64,000 nucleotides of DNA, taken from IMG/VR virus record IMGVR_UViG_3300044712_002668, positions 62,001 through 126,000 of that record, one strand, 5' to 3'. The DNA comes from a virus. Position numbers and translations under genes: made by a program. The notes beneath the pieces were generated by a model. The model was not told where the DNA came from. It worked only from the letters and a program-made list of their open reading frames with translations, and did not search any database. Numbering within the stretch: the stretch's first letter is position 1; each line of letters starts with the position of its first letter. Positions 16,901-24,943 of the stretch are shown one piece after another.

Positions 16901-19178
16901 ACTAAGTGTAGCTTATAATCCTGGTGAGAATGATTTCTTTGCTGGTACATATTTCAGTGATAGTGTGTATTCAATGGATGAGTTGGTAAACCAGAGAAGG
17001 AATCTAACTCCGATAGCATATGTAACTGTTAATAATGGAACGATTGTAGGGCTTGAAGATGCCAGAAGGTTTGTATTTGGAGGAGAAGGGTTTAGCTGGG
17101 GACCAAGTGATGGCAGCATCCCGGCCAGTTTCAGAAGTATGGAGGCTGTAAGGGTTTGGAATAACCTTCTTGGTGGAATAGAGGTAGAGTTTAGAATTAA
17201 AAGTATTACCTCTGAAATAGTAATAAGTAATTTATCTGCAACTCTTATTTTGTATGGTGCAAGTAAGATAGTAACCGTCACCTCAGCTCGTGGTTTGGTT
17301 GTAAACGGAGGATATTTAGTATTAAGAGATTTGGTATTTAGTTATGAATATACCCTTCAATCAGGAGATAGTTATGCTTCTGTTTATGGAGATTATACAA
17401 ATATAGCTTCTCGTTCTGGATGTATAACAAACTGGTATAATGGTGGTGCTGTAAATGTAGTGGGTGGTCTTAAAGTTGAAAACTGCCACTTTACAACAAG
17501 CAAAGCTTATATACCTCCATTTATTGGTTTATATGCTGGAACTTCAACACAACTATACAGCATATACATTCGTAAGAATAACTTTTATGGTGGAACATAT
17601 AAACTTGCAGTTGGAATTATATCCACATCTCTTTCGGCTTTTCCAAATTTGGCACCATGTACCATAGAGGGTAATAACTGTGGTGGTGGAGCAATTTTAA
17701 TTGCCCCAGACGCTGCACAGGGTGCTGGTCCTGTGTCGGGTGGTTTTACTTTAGATGGAACCTGCACTATAGAAAATAATATTTGTGGTATGATTGGTGT
17801 TTGGAATCCAGGTTATGCTTATACATGTAATATCAAAGGAAATATCTGCGGTTATATTTCCACATATCCAAGCGCAAGAGTCAATGGTGGAGGAGCTTAT
17901 GCCATTACTGGTAATGGAGGAAATAACGAAAATAATCCTAATATTGGATCTTTTGTTATCACTGGTAATACATTGGGACAGGCCAATCTTGTAGGTTCAC
18001 AGACTATAATATTTGAAGATAACCGAGTTTCATCTTCTTATAATACAGGGGCAAATGCTTGGTCTGGATTAACTTCTCTTATACCTGCCATTGCAGCACT
18101 AGCTATCAATCAACCCGGTTCAAATCTTTCTTTCAAAATTGATAAAAACACGATTTCTGGTGACTACCAGAATGGTACCGCTTTGAATCAAGGGTATACA
18201 ACCGGAATTGCAGTACTTACGGCTCCATACAACGCTAACACAGGACATGCTGGTGGTATCATTAGTATTCAAAATAATAACATTTCTGGCCTTATAGATA
18301 GCGTTGGAAATACAATTGGTATTCTATATAGATCAAATTTTCATGATACTGAAATTGGAATTATCAAGTCAAATACTATAACTCGTGGTACAAGTAGTAT
18401 ACGTCACTATATAATGGTTACCAGCAATAACCTGAACGATTCTACTCAAATAGAAAATGTAGTAACTATATCTGAAAACTCAATTGACAGCAATTATTGT
18501 GAAATTAGCTTGTCTAACAAAGATACAATTGTTGCGTACAGAACTCAATACGGCCCATACCGTGAAACGGATATGCGCAGGATTGGATATCACAACAGGT
18601 ATCAACTTAACAGCACAGCTCTTGACTGGTCTATTGGACGAGCCTCTGATGATGCTCAGCGTTTCGCTTATAATGGTGATCTTGGTCTTATAGCAGGTAT
18701 TGCTGGAAACACTTTCTGGACTGGAAGTTCTGAGGTTCCAAGGTTCCAGTATACTCTTGGTAATGATGCTTCCCTTACATCAATAGATACCCCTCTTATG
18801 TATGTGATGCCTCTTGTTCAGATTCCACCATATGTTATCTATAAAAATCTTAGTTTTACGAATGAGGTTAAAGATTACCCATATGGAACCGGATCCTATC
18901 TTGCAGTATTTCTTAAGAGACTTTCTGGAGCATTAGTACAGATTGGATCAAACATACCAATTACCACAATTGGTACACAGATATTCAGCCAATCACTTGA
19001 AGGGTTTAGTTATAAAGGTACTGTAAATGGAACTGGATTTAATGGAGGCCCATCTGTTGGTGACAGCGGACGCTACATATCTGCAATCGTATTCAAATGG
19101 CATTGTGCTGGTTCTTTACCAGGAGGAATACCTGATATGAATATTTCTAATTTATTTCTGGATTGGTATTATCCATAA
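13974..19178 (+). CDS. Very large virion fibre/spike protein with beta-helix region
   Basis: 1734 residues. The N-terminus (~1-110) is a helical and beta virion-attachment type region. Residues ~149-245 carry two copies of a His-x-Ala/Ser-His...TVQxxxDxL module also present in the protein at 11638-12225. The middle is a series of beta domains with five Asp-Gly-Tyr turns. From ~1050 to ~1510, repeated short strands with Asn-rich turns (IEGNNCGG, IENNICG, IKGNICG, ITGNTLG, IEDNRVS, IQNNNISG, IKSNTITRG) are the hallmark of a right-handed parallel beta-helix, as in tailspikes. A globular beta domain closes the protein. Its last codon abuts the stop of the convergent lipoprotein gene with no gap. 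The beta-helix may bind or cleave host polysaccharide, but no catalytic pair can be named. Confidence 0.7.
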   Translation: MTVYPSAIDDDRTINRIDDNLSELGTQVINQIRDALFSVEKTLGTNPQGSKSSVAERLSIVINPDGTLNLVSLTGLGIATLPIQNVHIAPGAGISESKLALDFSTSTLNTKITVADSQLLSIANFSNEINSNLRLHVAGSPLFLDNSTLARHVASHIDLNAIPTDVRDIGYSWSGLIDKNGNLRSATTVASALLEINNDLVLHENGAANAHTAAAISLDTSSFIEIPQTATTVQAGFDYLDNKESLSTVVDRATMNSNGIPLTARTRLLSSATDGYTTNVVPATKVMTFLSETLHTSPTDDPQYGDDCVKFIPDSNTNFIFDSYFTKVAVGDILRIDYGGIEFIFTIASIRYTPGSEWIVRINGTNYKSLSDGYGYARIDRPYFDTNTAGVLAVASAPTGMLTPGFMESVVVGSPRGATAVGIAFDPNQINSNHYNLYLRLYPNGDPSYYFDLSGIDVSGNAGTTVGAYTIDSVIESTNKAFRSLGYNYRFIAFNHKGQFGIMIADPLGEASFTIISGAVSGTSIDGSSYPKNIIGDALNDGYDALGFGAYKLGLASPVPGTYVSAITAASFSTIIIPPLQGRNAYINGTKRDYLYNQGPWVATVLNNYTSYSSPSPPHLETEYVINQNLQNIGFKPGKTIVIQPENITAVVDGYGRFIIKEVTYIPACGLVPDQTVIRVLNSAHGYGNPDPVPVPVPVGGQVMLSLCDDSVSFDMVQSVGDDGGNTYHRYHEVFINNFAHTFSIERARMVKQVSVGSLLGTNNDNWRIRSVSDYLKGYRDPSNFDRRYVRFTVISESNAEYTARLSDPFGTETGPVVTGKKNIPTKFYDDSNCEYVEIEFKELGTSSTTIGDGYVDIEVFPSLGLDDEFFRLAGVSHNDTLVRGITDLREFGTLSEKNFTNSAIDFIQLGEKYLHNNGIVRGFEYIVANGYSFYFKGGVALVNGKFVSVDSHSVDFPITTGYYTFFICVTENGNLLSVAYNPGENDFFAGTYFSDSVYSMDELVNQRRNLTPIAYVTVNNGTIVGLEDARRFVFGGEGFSWGPSDGSIPASFRSMEAVRVWNNLLGGIEVEFRIKSITSEIVISNLSATLILYGASKIVTVTSARGLVVNGGYLVLRDLVFSYEYTLQSGDSYASVYGDYTNIASRSGCITNWYNGGAVNVVGGLKVENCHFTTSKAYIPPFIGLYAGTSTQLYSIYIRKNNFYGGTYKLAVGIISTSLSAFPNLAPCTIEGNNCGGGAILIAPDAAQGAGPVSGGFTLDGTCTIENNICGMIGVWNPGYAYTCNIKGNICGYISTYPSARVNGGGAYAITGNGGNNENNPNIGSFVITGNTLGQANLVGSQTIIFEDNRVSSSYNTGANAWSGLTSLIPAIAALAINQPGSNLSFKIDKNTISGDYQNGTALNQGYTTGIAVLTAPYNANTGHAGGIISIQNNNISGLIDSVGNTIGILYRSNFHDTEIGIIKSNTITRGTSSIRHYIMVTSNNLNDSTQIENVVTISENSIDSNYCEISLSNKDTIVAYRTQYGPYRETDMRRIGYHNRYQLNSTALDWSIGRASDDAQRFAYNGDLGLIAGIAGNTFWTGSSEVPRFQYTLGNDASLTSIDTPLMYVMPLVQIPPYVIYKNLSFTNEVKDYPYGTGSYLAVFLKRLSGALVQIGSNIPITTIGTQIFSQSLEGFSYKGTVNGTGFNGGPSVGDSGRYISAIVFKWHCAGSLPGGIPDMNISNLFLDWYYP

Positions 19179-19805
19179 TTAACAAGCGGAGTTGTCAATT
19201 GCCCACTGTTTGCAGTTGGCAAAACCGTCAATCGAACCAGCAGATGTACAAGTTGGATTATTATTACGGTTTTTGTAACAACAACTTGTATTCATAATTG
19301 GTCGTTCGTATTGAACCTTCCAAAAACACTTATCAATAATCCCACAGCCAGTAAACCAATCATTATCATTAATGTGCCTACAACTATAGTTATTATCTGG
19401 GTTGGCCATGAACTCTGCTACCAATTCATGACACGTTTTTGGTACGCAGGTTCCGCTACCAGCACTCCCTGCAACTGGAGCCCCGGCACTGCCCGCAATG
19501 GGAGCCGCCCCTGCCGAACCGGCGGTAGTCTGCCCCGCTTGCCCAGCCACCTCAACCGGGCTCCCGCCCGCCGCCGTAGAACTCCCATTGCCCGCAACCG
19601 GGTTGGTGCCGCTCCCTGCCGAACCCGCAACAACCGGAGCCAAACCGGCCATTCCAGCAGCACTAGAACCAGCCTGCGATGCACCAGCAGCAGACGGAAC
19701 CGGAACAGAAGAAGTAGTAGTAGCGGAAGTTCCTTCGTTACCAGAAGAACAACCGAAAATTAGAATAGAGGCGCAAAATACTGTGATGTTGGTAGCGAGG
19801 TTCAT
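19179..19805 (-). CDS. Putative Cys-rich lipoprotein with GC-rich Ala/Gly/Ser linker
   Basis: 208 residues in three parts. Residues 1-19 form a hydrophobic signal-like segment ending in a lipobox-like IFGCSS (Cys19 as possible lipidation site), although no Lys/Arg precedes it and Phe at -2 is unusual. Residues ~20-118 are a low-complexity linker of Ala, Gly, Ser and Pro with repeated AGSAG units. Residues ~119-208 contain ten Cys and several aromatic residues, probably a disulfide-bonded extracellular domain. The linker DNA is roughly two-thirds G+C, against about one third in its neighbours, so this gene looks acquired from a high-GC bacterium. Linkers of this kind are typical of myxobacterial surface lipoproteins. 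It has its own sigma70-like promoter. It may alter the infected host's surface, for example in exclusion of rival phages. Confidence 0.6.
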   Translation of the reverse strand: MNLATNITVFCASILIFGCSSGNEGTSATTTSSVPVPSAAGASQAGSSAAGMAGLAPVVAGSAGSGTNPVAGNGSSTAAGGSPVEVAGQAGQTTAGSAGAAPIAGSAGAPVAGSAGSGTCVPKTCHELVAEFMANPDNNYSCRHINDNDWFTGCGIIDKCFWKVQYERPIMNTSCCYKNRNNNPTCTSAGSIDGFANCKQWAIDNSAC

Positions 19806-19814
19806 AACTCTAGG

Positions 19815-19843
19815 AGTCTAACCTACCTCATCCTACTTGTCAA
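19815..19843 (-). promoter_or_regulatory. Sigma70-like promoter for the lipoprotein gene
   Basis: On the minus strand TTGACA (19838-19843) is followed after exactly 17 bases by TAGACT (19815-19820). The -35 is a perfect consensus and the -10 matches 4 of 6. Only 9 bases separate the -10 box from the ATG, so the transcript would be nearly leaderless, and no Shine-Dalgarno is seen. A host-type promoter on a single accessory gene fits an independently expressed moron. Confidence 0.5.
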
Positions 19844-19863
19844 CATCTTTTTTCTTTACACTT

Positions 19864-20358
19864 TTACTGTAACCCACCAAGAATTAGAACAGCATAAGGA
19901 ACATGCACCTTCTGCAATCCAACATTTTTATCTAGAATTATTTGATTACTAGAAAACTTAGTAACTATATCGTCAAGTACAAGAAACTTTCCAGTAAACT
20001 TTCTGTTCTTTATCCAGGCAGCGATATCGTCAGATTTTGATCCTATAGGATATGTGTCTGGAGTTACATCTACAACGGAATTGCGAATCAGAGAGTATTC
20101 ATCGAAAGGCAAGATATCTTTTATAGATTTGTACAAGAATCTTTCAAAGATATTATCCTGAATAGATAGTCCCTTCAAGCGATAGCTAGAAGATACAACA
20201 ATCTTGGCACCGGTAAGCCGGAGAATATCGGTCAGGGCTTCCAGTGATTCGCGCAAGAAAATAGACTTGGAATCATTCAAGGTTCCATCTACATCCAGAA
20301 AGATTACTTTATCTGGATTTACAAAACTGTAATAAACTTTTGATAGTATGTTTATCAT
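19864..20358 (-). CDS. HAD-superfamily phosphatase
   Basis: 164 residues with the haloacid-dehalogenase motifs: motif I FLDVDGTLND (nucleophile Asp22, acid Asp24), motif II IVVSSSYR (Ser56/57), a Lys in SKSDDIAAWI (Lys108) as motif III, and LVLDD (Asp129/130) as motif IV metal ligands. The length and the SKSDDIAAWI plus VLDD arrangement resemble the capless HAD domain found in phage nucleic-acid repair proteins and polynucleotide-kinase-like phosphatases. It would remove a phosphate from a small substrate or from a nucleic-acid end; the substrate is not visible. It is divergent from the gene at 20383, with 24 bases between their start codons. The lipoprotein gene lies downstream on the same strand but has its own promoter. 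Confidence 0.8.
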   Translation of the reverse strand: MINILSKVYYSFVNPDKVIFLDVDGTLNDSKSIFLRESLEALTDILRLTGAKIVVSSSYRLKGLSIQDNIFERFLYKSIKDILPFDEYSLIRNSVVDVTPDTYPIGSKSDDIAAWIKNRKFTGKFLVLDDIVTKFSSNQIILDKNVGLQKVHVPYAVLILGGLQ

Positions 20359-20382
20359 ATTGCATATTTTCCTATAACTATC

Positions 20383-21030
20383 ATGGCGAAGGAAAATTTC
20401 GGAAGAGCATACTGGATTCTAGGACCTTTACGGGATTTGTCAATAGTAAAAGTGGAAAATGACGATGTACACGATTCTATTGCATATTCTCGGTTGTTTC
20501 ATTTTCATAAATTTCATGAACTAGTTGAAAAGTATTATGAAGAAGAAAATTCCAAGAAAACAGATGTAGATAAAATGATGGCTATCAATGCCTTCAAACT
20601 TATTGGTATTCACTATATCCATATAATGCTACAGCATAATTTGAAGAAATGTCCTTACCCTGATGTAAAAGAAAAAATTGAGCAGATAATAACAGAATGT
20701 TGTGACCCAGATATAGCCAAACTTATCTTAGAAGGCGAACCAGTATGGAAAGGATTATTATCCAGGGGTGGAATCAGAGTACGTATCCATGAAGGCAATG
20801 CTAGTTTCGATGTGAACAATCTCAACGAATGGCACTTGAACAAGATAAGCGAATTCCTAAATCGTTTTCATGTAAACAAATTTATCATTAGTGATTTGGT
20901 ATCAGGTCAGACAAGCAAATGGCTTGATAGAGAAACTTTTTATAGGGTAAATGAAAGAACAATCTTTGCAAGGAAAATGCACAAAGCAATAAAACTTTCT
21001 TCACTATATTTCAAATTTTTAAAAAAATAA
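20383..21030 (+). CDS. Unknown protein, accessory island
   Basis: 215 residues, mostly charged and helical, with an aromatic-rich N-terminus (FGRAYWILGPL) and His-rich patches (RLFHFHKFHELVEKYY, IHYIHIMLQH). A more beta-like segment (GIRVRIHEGNASFDVNNLNEW) lies in the middle, and the C-terminus is basic (KMHKAIKLSSLYFKFLKK). I recognise no family. A strong bidirectional terminator follows the stop, so this is a single-gene plus-strand unit between two minus-strand genes. Confidence 0.5.
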   Translation: MAKENFGRAYWILGPLRDLSIVKVENDDVHDSIAYSRLFHFHKFHELVEKYYEEENSKKTDVDKMMAINAFKLIGIHYIHIMLQHNLKKCPYPDVKEKIEQIITECCDPDIAKLILEGEPVWKGLLSRGGIRVRIHEGNASFDVNNLNEWHLNKISEFLNRFHVNKFIISDLVSGQTSKWLDRETFYRVNERTIFARKMHKAIKLSSLYFKFLKK

Positions 21031-21041
21031 GTTGTAGTAGC

Positions 21042-21071
21042 AAAAGAGGAGGCTATCAAACCTCCTCTTTT
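21042..21071. terminator. Bidirectional intrinsic terminator
   Basis: A perfect 11-bp stem AAAAGAGGAGG (21042-21052) with CCTCCTCTTTT (21061-21071) and an 8-base loop. Flanking A and T tracts give a T-run on both strands. It sits between the ends of the convergent genes 20383-21030 (+) and hsp20 (-), just past each stop codon, and should end both transcripts. Confidence 0.9.
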
Positions 21072-21074
21072 TAT

Positions 21075-21443
21075 TTAACCTTTTAGTATTTTTATTTTTG
21101 ATGTTTTTTCTTCCACCTCCTTTATTGGAATATCAACGGTAAGAACCCCATTTTTCAATTTAGCTTCAATTTTATCTTCATCTATACTTCTTGGTAAAGA
21201 CCACCTCTTATGTATTTGTTTATTTATAAATGCATTATCTTTATTTTCTTTGTGTTCAGCTTTTATTTCAAGAATTTTATTCCTGATATCAATTGAGATT
21301 TCAGATTCCTCGAAGCCGGGGACTTCAAGGAACAAAGATATTTTTTTATCATCTTGTTTTACAAAATGATTAGCTTCTTCATAACTTTTAAAAAACGGTT
21401 GGAAGAATAAGTCACTGAATAAATCGTTTGTTCTGTATAGCAT
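21075..21443 (-). CDS. Small heat-shock protein, Hsp20/alpha-crystallin family
   Basis: 122 residues: a short N-terminal arm with FFQPFF, then an alpha-crystallin domain with LEVPGFEESEISI (residues 39-51) and the conserved LKNGVLTVDIP (96-106), ending in a short Lys-rich tail containing an Ile-x-Ile motif (KIKIL) that docks subunits. Such proteins hold unfolding proteins without ATP and occur in some large phages, notably T4-like cyanophages. It may protect abundant virion proteins during assembly. A good ribosome site (AAGGAG) lies 9 bases before the ATG, but it is placed at the foot of a hairpin (21455-21485), and a sigma70-like promoter lies just upstream, suggesting heat-dependent translation. 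Confidence 0.92.
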   Translation of the reverse strand: MLYRTNDLFSDLFFQPFFKSYEEANHFVKQDDKKISLFLEVPGFEESEISIDIRNKILEIKAEHKENKDNAFINKQIHKRWSLPRSIDEDKIEAKLKNGVLTVDIPIKEVEEKTSKIKILKG

Positions 21444-21454
21444 TCTATAAATCT

Positions 21455-21485
21455 CCTTATCAGCTTTTATAATAAGCTGATAAAA
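21455..21485 (-). promoter_or_regulatory. Candidate FourU-type RNA thermometer in hsp20 leader
   Basis: On the minus strand the arm TTTTATCAGCTT (21474-21485) pairs over 12 bp with AAGCTGATAAGG (21455-21466), closing a 7-base loop ATTATAA. Ten pairs are Watson-Crick and the outer two are U-G. Four U residues therefore face AAGG of the Shine-Dalgarno AAGGAG (21453-21458), the layout of FourU thermometers that control small heat-shock genes. If transcription begins inside the U stretch, the masking would be weaker and the hairpin could instead stabilise the mRNA end. Confidence 0.55.
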
Positions 21486-21488
21486 CCC

Positions 21489-21516
21489 ATAATAATTACG
21501 ATATTTCTACTGTCAA
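21489..21516 (-). promoter_or_regulatory. Sigma70-like promoter for hsp20
   Basis: On the minus strand a perfect TTGACA (21511-21516) is followed after 16 bases by TATTAT (21489-21494), which matches the -10 consensus at 5 of 6. The predicted start, near 21480-21486, falls at the base of the leader hairpin. Confidence 0.6.
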
Positions 21517-21539
21517 CTAATATTTTTGCAGTTTTGTAA

Positions 21540-22352
21540 ATGACGGATCAAAATTTTATAACTCCGGCTACTGGCGGATTTAGCCGATCTGATCTTTATG
21601 GTATTTACAATGTAGTCCAAAACTCTATATTCTCATACCCTAAAGAATTGGTAATAGGCATGTTGAGAGATATGTTCTCTCAAGACTCCTATTATCATTA
21701 TGTAGCAGATGAGTGGGGTTTTCCAAAAGTAAATGATCATACTGACATGCCTTTGGAAGCGGGTTATCATGATGATAACACAACTCGCATTTTCATAGGA
21801 GAGGCTTTCAGACATGATGTCATCATGTATCCAGCAATCCTGGTTAAGGCTGGAAGCTTTCGTTCCGTACCAATTTCATTGAGTAGAAATAAATATTGTA
21901 TAGAATATGAGAATACTTTATTTATTGATGGTTACGGCAATCAGGCTGTTATAAAAACTCCAAGATATTTGGAGTTGACAGGGGCATGGGAAGGGCAGCT
22001 TAATATTGATATCATTACAAGGGATATTTTTTCAAGGGATGAGATCAGTGGATTGTTGATGTTATTTTTTACTGACATTATTTATGAAGAACTCAAGAAT
22101 GCCGGGGTTATTGTAAAGCCACCCCAAGCCTCTGGACCATCAGAAGCAGAGGATAGAAACCAAGAGAAAATATATAAGTCCTCTATTACTCTGGATGTTC
22201 GTGGGGAGTGGAGAAGATTGATACCAATTTCCAGTGTTTTGGAACAAATCAATATATGCGTTGATTTTTCATCCGGCATTACCAATACAATTGCTTATAA
22301 CCTTGAAATAAATACAAAAGTTGATTTAATTTCCCAGATCAACTCTTTATAA
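21540..22352 (+). CDS. Structural protein upstream of the sheath (tail terminator/completion candidate)
   Basis: 270 residues of mixed alpha/beta character. The N-terminal part (YPKELVIGMLRDMFSQDSYYHYVADEWGFP) is helical; the middle is beta-rich with an Asp-Gly-Tyr-Gly-Asn turn (residues ~127-131); and the end has INICVDFSSGITNTIAYNLEI strands. Its position directly before the tail sheath gene is where contractile phages often keep the tail terminator or tail completion protein, so it may cap the tail and join it to the head. I do not recognise the family directly. No clear Shine-Dalgarno precedes the ATG. Confidence 0.5.
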   Translation: MTDQNFITPATGGFSRSDLYGIYNVVQNSIFSYPKELVIGMLRDMFSQDSYYHYVADEWGFPKVNDHTDMPLEAGYHDDNTTRIFIGEAFRHDVIMYPAILVKAGSFRSVPISLSRNKYCIEYENTLFIDGYGNQAVIKTPRYLELTGAWEGQLNIDIITRDIFSRDEISGLLMLFFTDIIYEELKNAGVIVKPPQASGPSEAEDRNQEKIYKSSITLDVRGEWRRLIPISSVLEQINICVDFSSGITNTIAYNLEINTKVDLISQINSL

Positions 22353-22437
22353 GCATATCCGCACATATATTTTAGACCGGTTCTTGTTAATACAACACGT
22401 AATAAGTACACATAAGAATAGATTAGGAGATTTTACT

Positions 22438-24921
22438 ATGGCCAGCAATATTCCAGGCGCAAGCGGTGCAGTACCAGGCGTTTATTTAGAAGCTCAAACA
22501 ATTCAACGTGGTATCAGCGTTCCGATTGGTAGTAGATTTGGTGTCATAATTGGCGAAGGGTTACGTGAAGAAGTTCTCGTATCAAATGCCAATGGTGGAG
22601 GAAGAGATGGATTCAATTCCACTTTCACATCAACCAAAGGAGCAAATGGTAGGTACTTTTTACTAGGCAAGGGCACAGATGTTGTAGCCCCTGTTATTCA
22701 AAATAGAAGTGTGCTATACAGGGATGGAATTCCTGTTACCCTAATTGAACAAACCATTGATCCAAACACTTCATTTGACAAGCGTTTTGGAGCAAGACTT
22801 GATCCAGCAACTGGACAAATCGAATTGCAAAAAGCCTCCTTTGTAGATCAGGGAGGATCTTATTTTGCAACCGGAGCTACCAATGTTGGTACTGGTGTAA
22901 TTTCAAATTTGACTCTTGCTAATACGGATGCAATTGCAGAAACCTGGTCTATTCGCTGCACAAGTGTACGTCGTGATGGTTATGGAAATCCAATTGATGG
23001 GTATGCAAAGTTTGTTGTTAGAGGCTCTGTTTCTGGTGTTATCCTTGATGGATATGGCAATCAGATTACATGGCAATCCAATGGTGTAATAACAAGCAAC
23101 GGTACTTTGTCCTTCTCTATCTCTGAGGGTGGTATTGCATTCCATGAAGGTGATTATTTCACTATTCAGATTGCTGGTGGTGGTCTTACAATAGGCGAGA
23201 CTTTATCAGCGGAATATATTTCAGAAATTGGATTGAATGCTCCAGCGTTTTATACATCAATGAATGATATCGCTGGAAAGTTTGGCTCTCCAAGTCTAAC
23301 CAATAGATTATCATTAGCGGCTCAGTTGGCATTTGATAATGGACCTCCTGGAGTGTTTGCAATTCAAGCAAAACCAGCGGTACCACGTAGATTGTCATAC
23401 AGTCTTGTAACATCTGCATCTGGATATGCCACAGCCGATGATTTGACATTTGCTCTACCATTATTGGTAACTCCAGATACAAATTCTGATATCCACTTCT
23501 TTGTAACCAATCCAACTACAAAGCTTGAAACACAGATTATACCAAATAAGGTTACATTCTATGATCCAACCATAACTTCAAATCCAAGTGGGTTTATATT
23601 TGGACAAACATATTCATACACAGTGGTTCTTGAACCTTCTGTTCAGAAATCAGGAACAGACGGTGTCTTGACTCCAACTGGAGCTTATCTTGGAGGATAC
23701 AGCGCTCAATTGGCAAGCTCATCTGTTACATTCAACATGGATGACTTGGAGTTGACAAGAAGTGTCAAGATTTATGATTCTGTCAATGGAAACAATGGTA
23801 CATTCAGTGTTATCAGCGTATCAAACGGAAAGATAAACATATATAGTGCAACACCATTTGGTACAGCAGAAACCGGAGTACGCTTCCAGGTTTTGGATTC
23901 AAGTGTCAGCAGCTCACGTATCTTGTTTACCTCTGACCTGGCTTTGACTCTAGGAGCTTCTCTTCGCTGTACATTAGTAGACAGCAAGGATGCTGATTTT
24001 TATGATGCAGGATGGGAGTTGGCTTATACAGCAGCCGAGCGCATTGATGTTGATATGGTTATCCCAGTACCAAGTCAGACAATTTCAGCAATCTTCCAGA
24101 ACGGTAAGGTTCACGTTGAGACAATGAGTAACATTGAAAACAAGCGTGAGCGTATCTTGATGATTGGAGCAATCAATGGGTTGTTACCAACAGCCGTGAC
24201 AGGTGATGTATTGGCTGCGGTTGAGGATGTTGGAATTCTGGAAGGAATTCAAGGAGATTCTGTTACTGAGATTCTTGCAGGTAATATTGAAGACCTGGCG
24301 AACTATGATGTACAGAATGCATATGGTGATAGCTACAGAGTAGTTTATTTCTATCCGGATCAGATTGTAGTCAACATTGCGGGTCAGAATACAATAGTTG
24401 ATGGCTTCTTCATGGCAGCGGCTGCAATGGGATACTTCTCAGGTAGCTTGCAGACAGCAGAGCCTTTGACCAACAAGACAATCGCAGGGTTCTCAATTAG
24501 TAACACCAGGACATTCTCTCCAACCGTTACCAAGAGCCTGGTTAATGCTGGAATTACTTTGGTAACACAGGCAGCGGGTGGTGGAAGAGTTATCTGGGGC
24601 AAGACAACAACCACCAGTGGTCAGCCAGAGGAAGAAGAGATTAGCATTGTATTCTGCAGGGATGCAATCTCCAAGGCTTTGAGAACTGGATTCCAACCTT
24701 ATATTGGACATGCAGAAACTCCAACCTTGCCAGTAACCTTGCAAAACACTGCTGCATCACTTTGTACAGCATTCATTACACAGAGATTGATTTCAGCTTA
24801 TAATGGACTTACTGTTGGAAGAGATCCTGTAGAGCCAAGACAATGGAATATCTCGTTGAATGTACAACCAATTTATCCAGTCAATTGGATATACATCAAG
24901 GTTAATGTAGGACTTATATAA
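22438..24921 (+). CDS. Contractile tail sheath protein
   Basis: 827 residues from ATG 22438, with TAGGAG 7 bases upstream; an in-frame TTG at 22384 lacks support. The N-terminus (GASGAVPGVYLEAQTIQRG, then VPIGSRFGVIIGEG) follows the phage sheath pattern, and the C-terminal domain (~700-827) has the helical and strand features of sheath subunits ending in WNISLNVQPIYPVNWIYIKVNV. The central part carries an inserted Ig-like or Big-like region with DGYGNPIDGY and LDGYGNQI turns. It would polymerise around the tube and contract to drive injection. It is longer than the T4 sheath (about 660 residues), the difference lying in the middle domains. The tube gene follows at 23 bases. Confidence 0.85.
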   Translation: MASNIPGASGAVPGVYLEAQTIQRGISVPIGSRFGVIIGEGLREEVLVSNANGGGRDGFNSTFTSTKGANGRYFLLGKGTDVVAPVIQNRSVLYRDGIPVTLIEQTIDPNTSFDKRFGARLDPATGQIELQKASFVDQGGSYFATGATNVGTGVISNLTLANTDAIAETWSIRCTSVRRDGYGNPIDGYAKFVVRGSVSGVILDGYGNQITWQSNGVITSNGTLSFSISEGGIAFHEGDYFTIQIAGGGLTIGETLSAEYISEIGLNAPAFYTSMNDIAGKFGSPSLTNRLSLAAQLAFDNGPPGVFAIQAKPAVPRRLSYSLVTSASGYATADDLTFALPLLVTPDTNSDIHFFVTNPTTKLETQIIPNKVTFYDPTITSNPSGFIFGQTYSYTVVLEPSVQKSGTDGVLTPTGAYLGGYSAQLASSSVTFNMDDLELTRSVKIYDSVNGNNGTFSVISVSNGKINIYSATPFGTAETGVRFQVLDSSVSSSRILFTSDLALTLGASLRCTLVDSKDADFYDAGWELAYTAAERIDVDMVIPVPSQTISAIFQNGKVHVETMSNIENKRERILMIGAINGLLPTAVTGDVLAAVEDVGILEGIQGDSVTEILAGNIEDLANYDVQNAYGDSYRVVYFYPDQIVVNIAGQNTIVDGFFMAAAAMGYFSGSLQTAEPLTNKTIAGFSISNTRTFSPTVTKSLVNAGITLVTQAAGGGRVIWGKTTTTSGQPEEEEISIVFCRDAISKALRTGFQPYIGHAETPTLPVTLQNTAASLCTAFITQRLISAYNGLTVGRDPVEPRQWNISLNVQPIYPVNWIYIKVNVGLI

Positions 24922-24943
24922 GGAATAAAATAATAGGTGACAA

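Noticed and set aside
19198-19221. Hairpin TTGCC-C-ACTG / CAGT-T-GGCAA near the end of the lipoprotein gene as a terminator
   Set aside because: It has an internal mismatch and no T-tract on either strand, and is explained by Cys-rich coding sequence.
19311-19821. Long open frames on the plus strand opposite the lipoprotein gene (about 150 and 107 codons)
   Set aside because: They exist because the GC-rich linker DNA contains few stop codons. Their proteins are low-complexity Pro/Ala/Arg, while the minus-strand frame has a signal-like start, a promoter and a Cys-rich domain.
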